Below are positions 7,690 through 17,137 of a stretch of DNA of 35,818 bases, piece after piece. The position numbers were made by a program, and so were the translations under genes. The stretch is from Acidovorax sp. (GTDB taxonomy: Bacteria > Pseudomonadota > Gammaproteobacteria > Burkholderiales > Burkholderiaceae_C), in contig SDXZ01000015.1 in assembly GCA_004210805.1 (NCBI GenBank), positions 1-35,818 of the forward strand, written 5' to 3'. The notes beneath the pieces are model-generated. The model made no database searches and was not told the DNA's origin. It saw only the letters and a list, made by a program, of their open reading frames with translations. Position 1 is the first letter of the stretch; the number at the start of each line of letters is the position of its first letter.

Positions 7690-10600
7690 ATGACCCGCTT
7701 TTCAAGCCCCCAGGCCGCCTCCCGTTTCGCCATTCCCCGCACGCTGATGGCGGGCTTCATCCTGGCGGCCCTGGCGACCCTGGTCATCGCCCTCGTCAAC
7801 TTCCGTTCGGCCGAAACGCGTACCGACGCCGTGCGCGCCATGGACCGCACCACGCTGGCCATGCGCCAGCTCAATCTGTTCACCTTGGCGATCCGGGACG
7901 CAGAGACGGGCCAGCGGGGCTATCTGCTGACAGGCGACCTGAGCTATCTCAAGCCCTTTGACGCTGCCGTCACCTCGTTGCACAAACACCTGACGGACCT
8001 CAAGACCAGCGCCGCAGACTATGCGGTTCACAAGCAGCTGGTGGATCAACTTGAGGAACTGACCCAGCAAAAACTGCGCGAACTCAGTGAAACCATTGCC
8101 CTGCGCAAGTCGGGCGATGGGGTGGGCGCGATGACCCTGGTGCAAAGCGGCGCCGGCCAGGAGCTCATGGAACGGATCCGCGAGGTGACCGAAACCCTGC
8201 GCACCCAGCAAAACCTGCAGCTGGAGACGCGGCGCCAACTGTGGGTGAACGCGGCGAGCAACTCCAACATGTACTCGGGGGCGGGGTCGTTGGTGCTTCT
8301 GATCCTGATCTGCATCTCGGCCAGCATCACGGCGCGGGAGTACCGCGCGAAATCCATCCAGTCGTGGATCTCGGCAGGGCTCACCGGCCTGAGCCAGCGC
8401 ATCCAGGGCGGCCACCGGCTCGAAGACATCGGGCAGCTTGCCCTGGAATACCTCGCCGGCTACCTCCGGGCCCAGGTCGGCGCGGGGTATGTGGCGCAAG
8501 ACACCGCAGGCTTCACCCTGTTTGGCGGCTATGCGCTGCCGCGCGAGCGCTTGGCTGCCACCTTGCTCAGCGATGAAGGCCTGGTGGGCCAGGCCGCCCG
8601 GTCGCGCCAACTGATGCATGTGCGCGACGTGCCGGCCGGCTACCTGCCGGTGTCGTCGGCCACGGGCCAGGCCAGCCCCGCAGAGCTGCTGGTGGCGCCC
8701 GCGGTGGAGCATGGGCAGGTCTATGCCGTGATCGAGCTGGGGTTCAATCGCCCGGTCACCGATGCGGAGCGCACCCTGATGGAGCGCGCCTCCGAGATGC
8801 TGGCCGTGGCCATCCGCTCGGGCATCGACCGCAACCGCCTGCAGAACCTGCTTGAAGAAACCCAGCGCCAGTCCGAAGAGCTGCAAACGCAGCAGGAGGA
8901 ACTGCGGGTCAGCAACGAGGAGCTGGAGCAGCAAAGCCGGATTCTTCAGGAATCGCAGGCGCAGATGGAGGTTGCGCAAACCGAGCTGGAGCAGACCAAC
9001 GCGCACCTGGAGCAGCAGACCCAGCAGCTGGAGTACCAGCGCGAGCAGCTGCTGCGCGCCCAGAGCGCGATGACCGACAAGGCCCAGGAGCTGGAGCAGG
9101 CCAGCCAGTACAAGAGCGAGTTCCTTGCCAACATGAGCCACGAGCTGCGCACCCCGCTCAATTCCACGCTCATCCTGGCCAAGCTGCTGGCGGACAACAA
9201 GCCCGGAAACCTCAGCACCGAACAGGTGAAGTACGCGCAGACCATTTACGCGGCAGGCAACGACCTGCTGGCACTGATCAACGACATCCTGGACCTGTCC
9301 AAGATCGAGGCGGGGCAGGCCACGCTGTCGGTCGAGCCCGTCAACATTGCCCGCGCCCTGAACGGTCTGATCGACCCGCTGCGGCCCCTGGCACAAGAAA
9401 AGCGCCTGACCCTCCACGCCACCCTGGCGCCGGATCTGCCTGCACAGATGGCCACGGACCCGCTGCGGCTGGGCCAGGTGCTCAAGAACCTGCTGTCCAA
9501 CGCGCTCAAGTTCACCGAGAAAGGTTCGGTCGAACTGCATGTGTCCCGCAACCCGGACGACACGTTGTCATTCGCCGTGAAAGACACCGGCATTGGCATC
9601 CCTGCACACCAGCAGGATCTGATTTTTGAAGCCTTTCGCCAGGCCGATGGCAGCACCCACCGCAAATACGGCGGCACCGGGCTGGGCCTGTCGATCTCGC
9701 GCGATCTGGCGCAGTTGCTGGGCGGCACGCTGTCGGTGCGCAGCACCCCAGGCGAAGGCAGCGTCTTCACGCTGGTGCTGCCGCAGCAGCTGGACGCGCA
9801 GGCATCGGCTGCGACCGCCACGGTGACGACCATGACCGGCATCGCAGCGGCGCACGCCGCTGGGGCAACAGCGCCTACGGCCCCACCAGGCCCAACCGTC
9901 AGCCCAAACGCAGCGCACACGCCGTCTGCATCCCTGTCTGCTGGCGCGTCGCGGGCCACCGATCTGGCGGGCGCGACGCCCTCGGGCGCCGCCCCGGTGC
10001 GACCTGAAGGTGTGTCGGGGCCCTCCCCGGTCCGCGCCGGAGCACGCAGCATCCTGGTGATCGAGGACGATGAGCGGTTTGCCCACATCCTGCGCGATCT
10101 GGCCAAGGAGATGGACTTCGAGTGCCACCTGGCGCACAACGCGGCCGACGGACTGGCGTTTGCCGCGCAGAGCCTGCCCAGCGCCATCGTGCTGGACGTG
10201 AACCTGCCGGATTTCTCGGGGCTCGGGGTGCTGGACCAGCTCAAGCGCAACCCGGCCACGCGGCACATCCCTGTGCATGTGGTGTCAGTGGCCGACTATT
10301 CGCAGGAAGCCATGGGGCGCGGCGCGGTCGGCTACGCGCTCAAGCCCGTCAAGCGGGACGAGCTGGTGCAGGCCTTGCACCGGCTGGAGGCCAAGTTCAC
10401 GCAGAACCTGCGCCGCGTGCTGGTGGTGGAAGACGACGAGCGCCAGCGCGAGAGCGTGCGCGACCTGCTGCGCCGCGACGATGTGGAAATCGTCTGCGCC
10501 GGCACGGCCAGCGCCGCCCTCCACCACCTGCGCGGCTCGACGTTCGACTGCATGGTGATGGACCTGAACCTGCCCGACCTCACCGGCTTCGAGCTGCTCG

Positions 10601-11226
10601 AGCAGATGACGGACCAGGATGGCGTGTCCTTCCCGCCCATCATCGTGTACACGGGCCGGGCCCTGTCGCGCGACGAAGAGCAGCAGCTGCGGCGCTTTTC
10701 CAAATCGATCATCGTCAAGGACGCCCGCTCGCCGGAGCGGCTGCTCGACGAAGTCACGCTGTTTCTGCACCAGGTTGAATCGGAACTCTCGGTCGAACAC
10801 CGGCAGATGCTGCAGCTGGCGCGCAACCGCGAAACCGCGCTGGAAGGGCGCACGGTGCTGGTGGTCGAGGACGATGTGCGCAATGTGTTCGCGCTCTCCA
10901 GCATCCTGGAGCCCACCGGCATTCGGCTGCAAATTGCCCGCAACGGGCGTGAAGCGCTCGAGGCGCTGGAGCGCGCAGACAGCACCGGCCCCGCGGTCGA
11001 CCTGGTCCTGATGGACATCATGATGCCGGAGATGGACGGCTACACCGCCATGCGCGAGATCCGCACCCGCCCCGCCTGGCGCCGCCTGCCCATCATTGCG
11101 CTGACGGCCAAGGCCATGAAGGACGACCAGGAAAAGTGCCTGGCCGCGGGCGCCAACGACTACATTGCCAAGCCCCTGGACGTGGAAAAGCTCCTGTCGC
11201 TGGTGCGCGTATGGATGCCGAAATAG
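7690..11226 (+). CDS. Hybrid histidine kinase: CHASE3-GAF-HisKA-HATPase-three receivers
   Basis: This large membrane sensor kinase has 1178 residues. Order seen: membrane segment 19-37; a periplasmic CHASE3-like region about 39-180, with AETGQRGYLLTG; a second membrane segment about 194-215; a GAF-like domain about 230-390; a Gln/Glu-rich coiled coil about 390-475; HisKA with phospho-acceptor His484 (NMSHELRTP); HATPase with N604, DTGIGIP (632-638) and GTGLGLS; an Ala/Pro/Thr-rich linker about 705-785; then three receivers with acceptor aspartates D836, D958 and D1109. In receiver 2 the conserved lysine (K1010) is followed by Asp rather than Pro. The ATG at 7690 sits just before the first membrane segment; the frame is open further upstream but has no homologous look. 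CheR- and CheB-type genes follow in the same direction. The signal is unknown. Confidence 0.93.
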   Translation: MTRFSSPQAASRFAIPRTLMAGFILAALATLVIALVNFRSAETRTDAVRAMDRTTLAMRQLNLFTLAIRDAETGQRGYLLTGDLSYLKPFDAAVTSLHKHLTDLKTSAADYAVHKQLVDQLEELTQQKLRELSETIALRKSGDGVGAMTLVQSGAGQELMERIREVTETLRTQQNLQLETRRQLWVNAASNSNMYSGAGSLVLLILICISASITAREYRAKSIQSWISAGLTGLSQRIQGGHRLEDIGQLALEYLAGYLRAQVGAGYVAQDTAGFTLFGGYALPRERLAATLLSDEGLVGQAARSRQLMHVRDVPAGYLPVSSATGQASPAELLVAPAVEHGQVYAVIELGFNRPVTDAERTLMERASEMLAVAIRSGIDRNRLQNLLEETQRQSEELQTQQEELRVSNEELEQQSRILQESQAQMEVAQTELEQTNAHLEQQTQQLEYQREQLLRAQSAMTDKAQELEQASQYKSEFLANMSHELRTPLNSTLILAKLLADNKPGNLSTEQVKYAQTIYAAGNDLLALINDILDLSKIEAGQATLSVEPVNIARALNGLIDPLRPLAQEKRLTLHATLAPDLPAQMATDPLRLGQVLKNLLSNALKFTEKGSVELHVSRNPDDTLSFAVKDTGIGIPAHQQDLIFEAFRQADGSTHRKYGGTGLGLSISRDLAQLLGGTLSVRSTPGEGSVFTLVLPQQLDAQASAATATVTTMTGIAAAHAAGATAPTAPPGPTVSPNAAHTPSASLSAGASRATDLAGATPSGAAPVRPEGVSGPSPVRAGARSILVIEDDERFAHILRDLAKEMDFECHLAHNAADGLAFAAQSLPSAIVLDVNLPDFSGLGVLDQLKRNPATRHIPVHVVSVADYSQEAMGRGAVGYALKPVKRDELVQALHRLEAKFTQNLRRVLVVEDDERQRESVRDLLRRDDVEIVCAGTASAALHHLRGSTFDCMVMDLNLPDLTGFELLEQMTDQDGVSFPPIIVYTGRALSRDEEQQLRRFSKSIIVKDARSPERLLDEVTLFLHQVESELSVEHRQMLQLARNRETALEGRTVLVVEDDVRNVFALSSILEPTGIRLQIARNGREALEALERADSTGPAVDLVLMDIMMPEMDGYTAMREIRTRPAWRRLPIIALTAKAMKDDQEKCLAAGANDYIAKPLDVEKLLSLVRVWMPK

Positions 11227-11258
11227 GCCGCCACTGCGCACAACGCCCCCTTCGGCCC

Positions 11259-12098
11259 ATGCCCCACCAGAAAAAAGCCAAGACCGCAGACATCGAGCAG
11301 CGCTTGCTGATCGATGCGATCTACCACCGTTACCACTACGACTTCCGGGGTTACGCCCCGGCGTCGCTCAAGCGCCGGCTGAACACGGCGCTGCTGCACT
11401 TTCAATGCAAGACGCTGTCGCAATTGCAGGACCGCGTGTTGCACGAGCCCAGCGTGTTCCCGGCGCTGCTGGAATACCTCACGGTGCAGGTGAGCGACAT
11501 GTTCCGCGACCCGACCTACTTTCGGTCGCTGCGCGAGCAGGTGGTGCCGCTCCTGCGCACCTACCCCTCGCTCAAGATCTGGGTGGCCGGATGCAGCGCG
11601 GGCGAGGAGGTGTATTCGCTCGCGATCCTGCTGCACGAGGAAGGGCTGCTCGAGCGCACCCTCATCTACGCCACCGACATCAACCCCCACGCGCTGCGCG
11701 CGGCCGAGGCCGGCGTGTTCGACGTGGCACGTGTGCCCGCCTTTACCGAAAACCACATCCGCTCGGGCGCCCGCAGTTCGCTGTCGGACTACTACACGGC
11801 GCGCTATGAGCGGGTGGTGTTCGACAAGTCGCTGCGCGAACACATGGTGTTCTCTGACCATAGCCTGGCGACCGACAGCGTGTTCGCCGAAGTGCACCTG
11901 GTGTCCTGCCGCAATGTCCTGATCTACTTTGAGCGCGACCTGCAAAACCGCGCGCTGGGCTTGTTCCGCGAGGCGCTGTGCCACCGAGGCTTCCTCGGCC
12001 TGGGCTCGAAGGAATCGCTGCGCTTTTCAGCACAGACCGATGCCTTTGACGACTTTGTGCTCGAAGACCGCATCTACCGCAAGAAGGCAGGCCTATGA
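11259..12098 (+). CDS. CheR-family protein-glutamate methyltransferase
   Basis: This protein has 279 residues and is predicted to methylate glutamate side chains with S-adenosylmethionine. An N-terminal helical CheR domain (about 10-80) has HRYHYDFRGYAPASLKRRL. The catalytic domain carries the SAM-binding motif VAGCSAGEEVYSLAILL, ATDINPHAL, and VSCRNVLIYF near the end, all standard for CheR. The start at 11259 follows the kinase stop by 32 bases and has no strong ribosome site. Its TGA overlaps the ATG of the CheB gene (ATGA), so the two are probably translated together. No chemoreceptor, CheA or CheW gene is in the window, so the substrate is not a neighbouring receptor. Confidence 0.93.
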   Translation: MPHQKKAKTADIEQRLLIDAIYHRYHYDFRGYAPASLKRRLNTALLHFQCKTLSQLQDRVLHEPSVFPALLEYLTVQVSDMFRDPTYFRSLREQVVPLLRTYPSLKIWVAGCSAGEEVYSLAILLHEEGLLERTLIYATDINPHALRAAEAGVFDVARVPAFTENHIRSGARSSLSDYYTARYERVVFDKSLREHMVFSDHSLATDSVFAEVHLVSCRNVLIYFERDLQNRALGLFREALCHRGFLGLGSKESLRFSAQTDAFDDFVLEDRIYRKKAGL

Positions 12099-12700
12099 CC
12101 GGCAGCGCGATCCGGACCAACCGCACCAGCTACGACGCCATCGTGATTGGCGGATCTTCGGGCGGCGTCGAAGCCCTTACCGTCCTGCTGCCTGCCCTGC
12201 CCCCGACGCTGCGCGCAGCCGTCGTGGTGGTGCTGCACCTGCCACGGGACCGGCGCAGCCTGCTGGCAGAAATCTTCCGCAAACGCTGCCCGCTGCCCCT
12301 GAAGGAAGCCCAGGACAAGGATGGCGTGGAGCCCGGCACCGTGTACTTTGCGCCCCCCGACTACCACCTGTTGATGGACGAGGGGCCCCGCCTGTCGCTG
12401 TCGGTCGATGCGCCCGTTCACTTCTCGCGCCCCTCCATCGACGTGCTGTTCGAGTCCGCCGCCGACCTGTACGGCCCGCGCTTGGTGGGAATCTTGCTCT
12501 CAGGGGCGAATGAAGACGGAGCGCAGGGCCTGGCAGCCATCCACGCGGCGGGCAGCCTGGCCATCGTGCAGGAGCCTGCGAGCGCGCCGATGCCGACCAT
12601 GCCCCGCGCGGCCCTGGCCTGCACACCTGTCGACCACACCTTGCCCCCTGCGGGCATTGCAGCCTTGCTAGCGCAACTGCACCACCAAAGCCTGCTGTGA
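12095..12700 (+). CDS. CheB-family methylesterase, catalytic domain only
   Basis: This 201-residue protein consists of the CheB methylesterase domain alone, without the receiver that controls chemotaxis CheB. The family triad is visible: serine in IGGSSGG (Ser21), histidine in VVVLHLPRD (His48) and aspartate in LSGANEDGAQG (Asp141). PTMPRAAL near the end is also typical. It would remove methyl groups added by the upstream CheR or deamidate glutamines. The start overlaps the CheR stop by four bases, and the next gene begins within or just after its own stop. Without a receiver its activity cannot be switched by its own phosphorylation. It may be constitutive or governed by a partner. Confidence 0.92.
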   Translation: MTGSAIRTNRTSYDAIVIGGSSGGVEALTVLLPALPPTLRAAVVVVLHLPRDRRSLLAEIFRKRCPLPLKEAQDKDGVEPGTVYFAPPDYHLLMDEGPRLSLSVDAPVHFSRPSIDVLFESAADLYGPRLVGILLSGANEDGAQGLAAIHAAGSLAIVQEPASAPMPTMPRAALACTPVDHTLPPAGIAALLAQLHHQSLL

Positions 12701-12702
12701 AG

Positions 12703-13887
12703 ATGACCCACCCGCAACCGATGATCCCCCTAGCGCCCCTGCCCAGCCATCCGCTGCACGCGGCCCCAGGCATCAAGTGCCTGCTGGTCGACGACGTCCC
12801 GGAAAACCTGATTGCGCTGGAAGCGTTGCTGGAGCAGCGCGGCGGCGTCGAGATCCTGAAAGCGCAATCGGGCCCCGAAGCGCTGGAGCTGCTGCTGGAA
12901 CACAGCGATGTGGCCCTGGCATTGCTGGACGTGCAGATGCCCGACATGAACGGCTTTGAACTGGCCGAGCTGATGCGGGGCAGCGAGCGCACGCGGCACA
13001 TCCCGCTGATCTTCATGACCGCCGGTTCGCGGGAGCAGAACTGGCAGTTTCGCGGCTACGAAAGCGGGGCAGTGGACTTTCTCTACAAGCCGGTGGACCC
13101 GCACATGCTCCACAGCAAGGCCCAGGTATTTTTTGAGTTGCACCGACGCAAGCAGGCCCTGGCTTTGGCACTGCAGCAACGCACCGAGGCCTTGCGGGTC
13201 AACGAGATGTTCATGGCGGTTCTGGGGCACGACCTGCGCACGCCGCTGATGTCGATTTCAGCGGCCGCCACGATGCTCAAACGCCAGCCCGACACCGACA
13301 AGGTGGCCGCCATGGCCGATCGGCTGCTCAGCAGCAGCCAGCGCATGGGCGGCATGATCGAGGACCTGCTGGACGTGACGCGCATCCGCCAGGCCGGCGG
13401 GCTGGCGCTCAAGCCGGCCCCTGCGGATATGCAGGCCCTTGTGCAACGCATCCTGGAAGAGATCCAGACCAGCTTCCCGGAGCGCCAGATCAACCCCACG
13501 CTGCTGGGCGACCTCCAGGGTGTCTGGGATGGCGAGCGCATCTGCCAGGTGATGACCAACCTGGTCGGCAATGCCGTGCACCATGGCACACCGACCGAGC
13601 CGGTGCAGGTGCTGCTGGACGGCCGCTGCGCCGATGTTGTCGTGCTGGAGGTCGCCAATGGCGGCACCATCGATCCCGACCTGTTGCCGCAGCTTTTTGA
13701 CCCGTTCCGGGGCCGCGAGCCATCGGCCGGGAGGCAACAGGGCCTGGGGCTGGGCCTGTTCATTGCCCACCAGATTGTCTTGGCACATGGCGGCGACATC
13801 GATGTGCGCTCCCAGGCCGGCGTGACGCGGTTTCGGGTAACACTGCCGCGCGTGGCGCCAGGAGCCGCAGCGGCGCAGGCGGCATAG
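12703..13887 (+). CDS. Receiver-histidine kinase fusion protein
   Basis: This is a soluble signalling protein of 394 residues. A proline-rich lead is followed by a receiver domain (about 22-145) with LLVDDVPEN and acceptor Asp76 in LLDVQMPDMNG. A short coiled link leads to HisKA with His176 (GHDLRTP), then a HATPase domain. The ATP lid region is partly unusual: the first glycine box reads VANGGTID instead of the common DxGxG, while NLVGNAVHH and GLGLGLF are present. A GTG at 12697 overlaps the CheB stop and is an equally possible start. It ends the rightward set of four genes, and probably takes phosphate from, or feeds it to, the hybrid kinase. That link is inference. Confidence 0.88.
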   Translation: MTHPQPMIPLAPLPSHPLHAAPGIKCLLVDDVPENLIALEALLEQRGGVEILKAQSGPEALELLLEHSDVALALLDVQMPDMNGFELAELMRGSERTRHIPLIFMTAGSREQNWQFRGYESGAVDFLYKPVDPHMLHSKAQVFFELHRRKQALALALQQRTEALRVNEMFMAVLGHDLRTPLMSISAAATMLKRQPDTDKVAAMADRLLSSSQRMGGMIEDLLDVTRIRQAGGLALKPAPADMQALVQRILEEIQTSFPERQINPTLLGDLQGVWDGERICQVMTNLVGNAVHHGTPTEPVQVLLDGRCADVVVLEVANGGTIDPDLLPQLFDPFRGREPSAGRQQGLGLGLFIAHQIVLAHGGDIDVRSQAGVTRFRVTLPRVAPGAAAAQAA

Positions 13888-13948
13888 CGCCGTTGGGAGG
13901 GTAGGTTCAGCGCGGCGCGAGAGAGGCGGACAGGGCCCCGCCGCGCGC

Positions 13949-14317
13949 TCAGGCAGCGGTGCGGTGCACCGAGGTTCGGATGGCCGCCAGCAGCGTGTCG
14001 AGGTCTTCCAGCTCGAAGGGCTTCAGCAGGGTTCTCACGTTGGGTCCCCACCCATTGGTGTAGTCGCCCAGGTCATACCCGGTGCACAGCACCACCCAGC
14101 GCTGGGGGTCGACGGCCAGCAGTTGACGCGCCAGGTCCGTCCCGGACATTCCCGGCAGGCTGACGTCGGACACGAGCACGTCGAAGGGGTCGTCCATGTC
14201 CAAGGCCAGCGCCTCCTCCGCAGTGGCACACGACGTCACCGTCTGCCCATCTGCCTCCATCAACATGCCGATGGTTTCACGCAGTTCAGGGTTGTCTTCA
14301 ACGTAGAGGATTCGCAT
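13949..14317 (-). CDS. Single-domain response regulator
   Basis: A 122-residue stand-alone receiver with no output domain. Key residues are visible: acidic pair E7-D8, phosphorylated Asp51 in VLVSDVSLPGMSG, switch Thr79 in VVLCTG, and Lys99 in LLKPF. Such proteins pass phosphate along a relay or bind a partner allosterically, like CheY or Spo0F. It faces the kinase cluster tail to tail, with about 60 bases between them, so it is transcribed separately. The ribosome site is weak. Membership in the same pathway is likely from position only. Confidence 0.9.
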   Translation of the reverse strand: MRILYVEDNPELRETIGMLMEADGQTVTSCATAEEALALDMDDPFDVLVSDVSLPGMSGTDLARQLLAVDPQRWVVLCTGYDLGDYTNGWGPNVRTLLKPFELEDLDTLLAAIRTSVHRTAA

Positions 14318-14471
14318 AGATCACCAGTTGGCCTAGCCATCGCGCCGCCCCCAGCGAGCGGCAGTTGGAAACCCCGCATCATCCGTACAAATACTCACAA
14401 CTGTTGTAGGACAAAACGGACTGTCGAGCGGACCACGCGAGTGAACGGCCCCAACCCCGCGGGGGTCGTGC

Positions 14472-14987
14472 CTACTCTTCCAGCAGCGAGCGCAGCATCC
14501 AAGCCGTCTGTTCATGCACCGTGAGGCGCTGGGTCAGCAGGTCGGCCGTGGGCTCGTCGCTGGCCTTGTCCGCCACCGGGAACAGGCTGCGCGCAGTGCG
14601 GGCCACGGCTTCATGGCCTTCGACCAGCACGCGCACCATGTCGAGCGCCTTGGGCGGCTGGCTGGGGGCATCGGGCACGGTGGCCAGCTTGCCGAACTCG
14701 GCGTACGAACCGGGGGCAACGTGGCCCAGCGAGCGGATGCGCTCGGCGATCGGGTCGACCGCGTTCCACAGCTCGGTGTACTGCACCATGAACATGGCAT
14801 GCAGCGTGTTGAACATCGGGCCTGTCACGTTCCAGTGGAAGTTGTGCGTGGTGAGGTACAGGGTGTAGGTGTCGGCCAGCAGGCGCGACAGGCCTTGCGC
14901 TATCGCAGCGCGGTCCTTGTCGCTGATGCCGATGTTGATGCGGGGTGCACCCGACGAGGGGGCGACGACTTTAGGGGCTTTGGCCAT
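14472..14987 (-). CDS. dps: Dps-family ferritin-like DNA-protection protein
   Basis: A mini-ferritin of 171 residues that oxidises Fe(II) with peroxide, stores iron in a 12-subunit shell and, in many bacteria, coats DNA. The ferroxidase residues fall in the expected pattern: His51 (HNFHWNVTG), His63, Asp78 and Glu82. These are the same numbers as in E. coli Dps, although position 67 is Met. The N-terminal tail has lysines and prolines ([13 protein letters not shown]), which may help DNA binding. A strong GAAGGAGG site precedes the ATG at 14987. oxyR lies about 2 kb away on the same strand. OxyR control of dps is known in enterobacteria, but I see no clear operator here. Confidence 0.94.
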   Translation of the reverse strand: MAKAPKVVAPSSGAPRINIGISDKDRAAIAQGLSRLLADTYTLYLTTHNFHWNVTGPMFNTLHAMFMVQYTELWNAVDPIAERIRSLGHVAPGSYAEFGKLATVPDAPSQPPKALDMVRVLVEGHEAVARTARSLFPVADKASDEPTADLLTQRLTVHEQTAWMLRSLLEE

Positions 14988-15238
14988 GGGGGCCTCCTTC
15001 GCAGAACAAATACCGATGGAAATCTGCCGCCCCCAAAACCCGCTGCCGGGGCAGCGCGCCGCGGGGGTAGCGGCCTGCGTTGACTTTAGCGCAAGGCAAT
15101 TCCCGGGCGGCGCGCTGCGGCTTAGTGCGGACAGCGAAACTCAGCGAAGCGGTTCTGGCCAGGCGCTGCGTCGCAGGCAGTACGGCCATTACCAAACCGG
15201 GCGCAGCAACGACGCCACAAGGGTACTGCTAGCCGCTT

Positions 15239-16993
15239 TTACTGCATCTGGCCCAGATTGCCGATGCGCACCAGCATTTCGGTAAACATCTGCATGTCGG
15301 CGTCCAGGTCCACCACTTCCTTGAACTCCTTGGCGTTGTGGGCCGTGTACTTCTTGCCTGGCATGGCGGGGCCGAAGTTGATGGCGTTGGGCATCAACTT
15401 GGCGGTGGTGCTGCCGGCGGTGGACACGGGTTTGGCTTCGAGGCCGGTGGTGTCGCCAAAGGTGTTGAGCAGCGTGCTCAGCCACGCGCCCTTGGGGTCG
15501 CGGGCCATCCAGTTGCCCTGGCTGTGGTCCACCTCCACCGCCACGCCGGCCTGCGCGCCCCAGGCCTTGATGCGGGCCGTGGTGGCTTGCGACAGGGCCT
15601 CGGGCGTGTTGCCGCGGGGCATGCGCACATTGACCAGCACATCGACCTTGCCATCCTTCTCGCGCACGAGGTTGGGCGACAGGGTCAGCGGGCCCATGAA
15701 GTCGTCGCTGTAGGCCAGGCCCAGGGTGCGGCCCAGGTAGTCGGTGCCATACAGGTCGGCGATGTAGCGCACGGCCTGCGCGTAGCCGTTGGGCGCCAGC
15801 GCAATGCCGGACTCCTTCAGGAACAGCGCCAGGCGCGGCACGGGGTTCACGCCTTCTTCGGGCCGCGAACCGTGGGCCGACGTGCCGGTGACCTTGACCT
15901 GCACTGCGACACCGTCCTGCGCCACGTCGATGCTGAACGGCCCGCCTTGGGCCTTGTACTTTTCGACGAATGCCGCCTTGGCAGCGTTCAGGCGCGCAGC
16001 CACGTCGGCGGTATTGCCGCCCTGCAGCTTGGCGGTGGCGGTTTGTGGCACCGCGTTGGTTGAGGCAGCACCGGCCATGGCGGTGATTGCTGTGCCCACC
16101 GCACTGGCGTTGGCGGGCGATGCCAGCGGGAAGGAAACGCGCAGCGCGCCGGAGCCCTTCTCGGCCACCACGGCGGGGTACTTGCTGTCGAGCACGATGT
16201 TGTACTCAGGCAGCGTGGTTTTGGTGCGGTAGTACTTCATCGCGTCGCCGCCAGTTTCTTCCGTCGTCTCGATCATGAGGCGGATGGTGCGCGACAGCGG
16301 CAGGCCGCTTTCCTTCACGGCCTTCATCGCGTAGAGCACGGTGGCGATCGATCCCTTGTCGTCGATCGAGCCCCGGCCATACAGGTTGCCGCCCACGCGC
16401 GTGAGCTTGAAAGGGTCCAGGCGCGTGCCGTCGTCCAGCACCCATTCGTCGGCCACTACGGGCACCACGTCGGCATGCGTGAGGATGCCGAACTCCTCCG
16501 GGCCGCTGCCGGGCAGCTTCACTTCAAACACCCGGTTGTCCACGTTGCGGAACTGCAGGCCGAAATCGCGGGCCATGCGCTCCATCAGGACGCCGAAGGC
16601 GATGATGGACTTGTCCTCGTGGGGTGGTACTTTGTCAGACCGAAAGGTCGGGAGCTCCACCATCTTTGCGGTGGCGTCGATCACCGCCGCCTGGTTGTGC
16701 AGGCGGTTGTACAAGCCGAGCATGCGGCTGATGTTGACGAGGTCATCGCCTGCCAGCGGCTGCTGGGCGGCATAGGCCGAGGCGCTGGCACGCAGCATCG
16801 GGTTCTCACGGGCGGCCTGGGCCAAAAAGTCGCGGAAGCTGCCTTGCGCCGCATTGGGCAGCGTGGCCGCCAGGCGGTCCATGTCGGCCTTCTTGACCGT
16901 GCCCTTGGCGCTCGCCGTGGGCGCGTTGGTGGGGATGCTGGAACAGGCGGCCAGGGCCACGGCCAAGCCGGCGGCCATCAGGATCTTTTTCAT
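15239..16993 (-). CDS. M20-family metallopeptidase, lipoprotein
   Basis: This protein has 584 residues and begins with a lipoprotein signal: MKKILMAAGLAVALAAC, with lipobox Cys17, so the mature protein should be anchored on the periplasmic face of a membrane. The catalytic domain shows dizinc ligands of M20 dipeptidases and carboxypeptidases: His173 and Asp175 (LTHADVVPV), Asp211 (GRGSIDDKG), the Glu245-Glu246 pair (ETTEETGG), Asp269 (IVLDSKYP) and a late histidine in YTAHNAKEF. A dimerisation insert includes GTSAHGSRPEEG. The first 90 residues are helical and not typical of the family. The ATG at 16993 has an AAGGAA site. It is probably a dipeptidase or aminoacyl peptidase of the periplasm; the exact substrate cannot be told. 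It is transcribed alone between dps and oxyR. Confidence 0.9.
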   Translation of the reverse strand: MKKILMAAGLAVALAACSSIPTNAPTASAKGTVKKADMDRLAATLPNAAQGSFRDFLAQAARENPMLRASASAYAAQQPLAGDDLVNISRMLGLYNRLHNQAAVIDATAKMVELPTFRSDKVPPHEDKSIIAFGVLMERMARDFGLQFRNVDNRVFEVKLPGSGPEEFGILTHADVVPVVADEWVLDDGTRLDPFKLTRVGGNLYGRGSIDDKGSIATVLYAMKAVKESGLPLSRTIRLMIETTEETGGDAMKYYRTKTTLPEYNIVLDSKYPAVVAEKGSGALRVSFPLASPANASAVGTAITAMAGAASTNAVPQTATAKLQGGNTADVAARLNAAKAAFVEKYKAQGGPFSIDVAQDGVAVQVKVTGTSAHGSRPEEGVNPVPRLALFLKESGIALAPNGYAQAVRYIADLYGTDYLGRTLGLAYSDDFMGPLTLSPNLVREKDGKVDVLVNVRMPRGNTPEALSQATTARIKAWGAQAGVAVEVDHSQGNWMARDPKGAWLSTLLNTFGDTTGLEAKPVSTAGSTTAKLMPNAINFGPAMPGKKYTAHNAKEFKEVVDLDADMQMFTEMLVRIGNLGQMQ

Positions 16994-17137
16994 GATTTTT
17001 TTCCTTGGGTTGCGGAGTGCGCACGGCGTCTGCGGGGCTGCATGTGGCGCAACCCCGCAGAACGGGCTAGGACCTGTTCACTGCGCCCACGCCATGCGGG
17101 GCCGAAGTGTAGTCCCGCCAGACGCGACCGGCCCCGT

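Noticed and set aside
7702..9540. A 612-codon open frame antisense to the hybrid kinase
   Set aside because: It is His/Gln/Leu-rich with no domain pattern, while the plus strand encodes a clear kinase. High GC keeps the opposite frame free of stops.
12095..12700. CheB as a broken gene missing its receiver
   Set aside because: Its start is joined to CheR by an ATGA overlap and the catalytic domain is complete, so the short form looks native.
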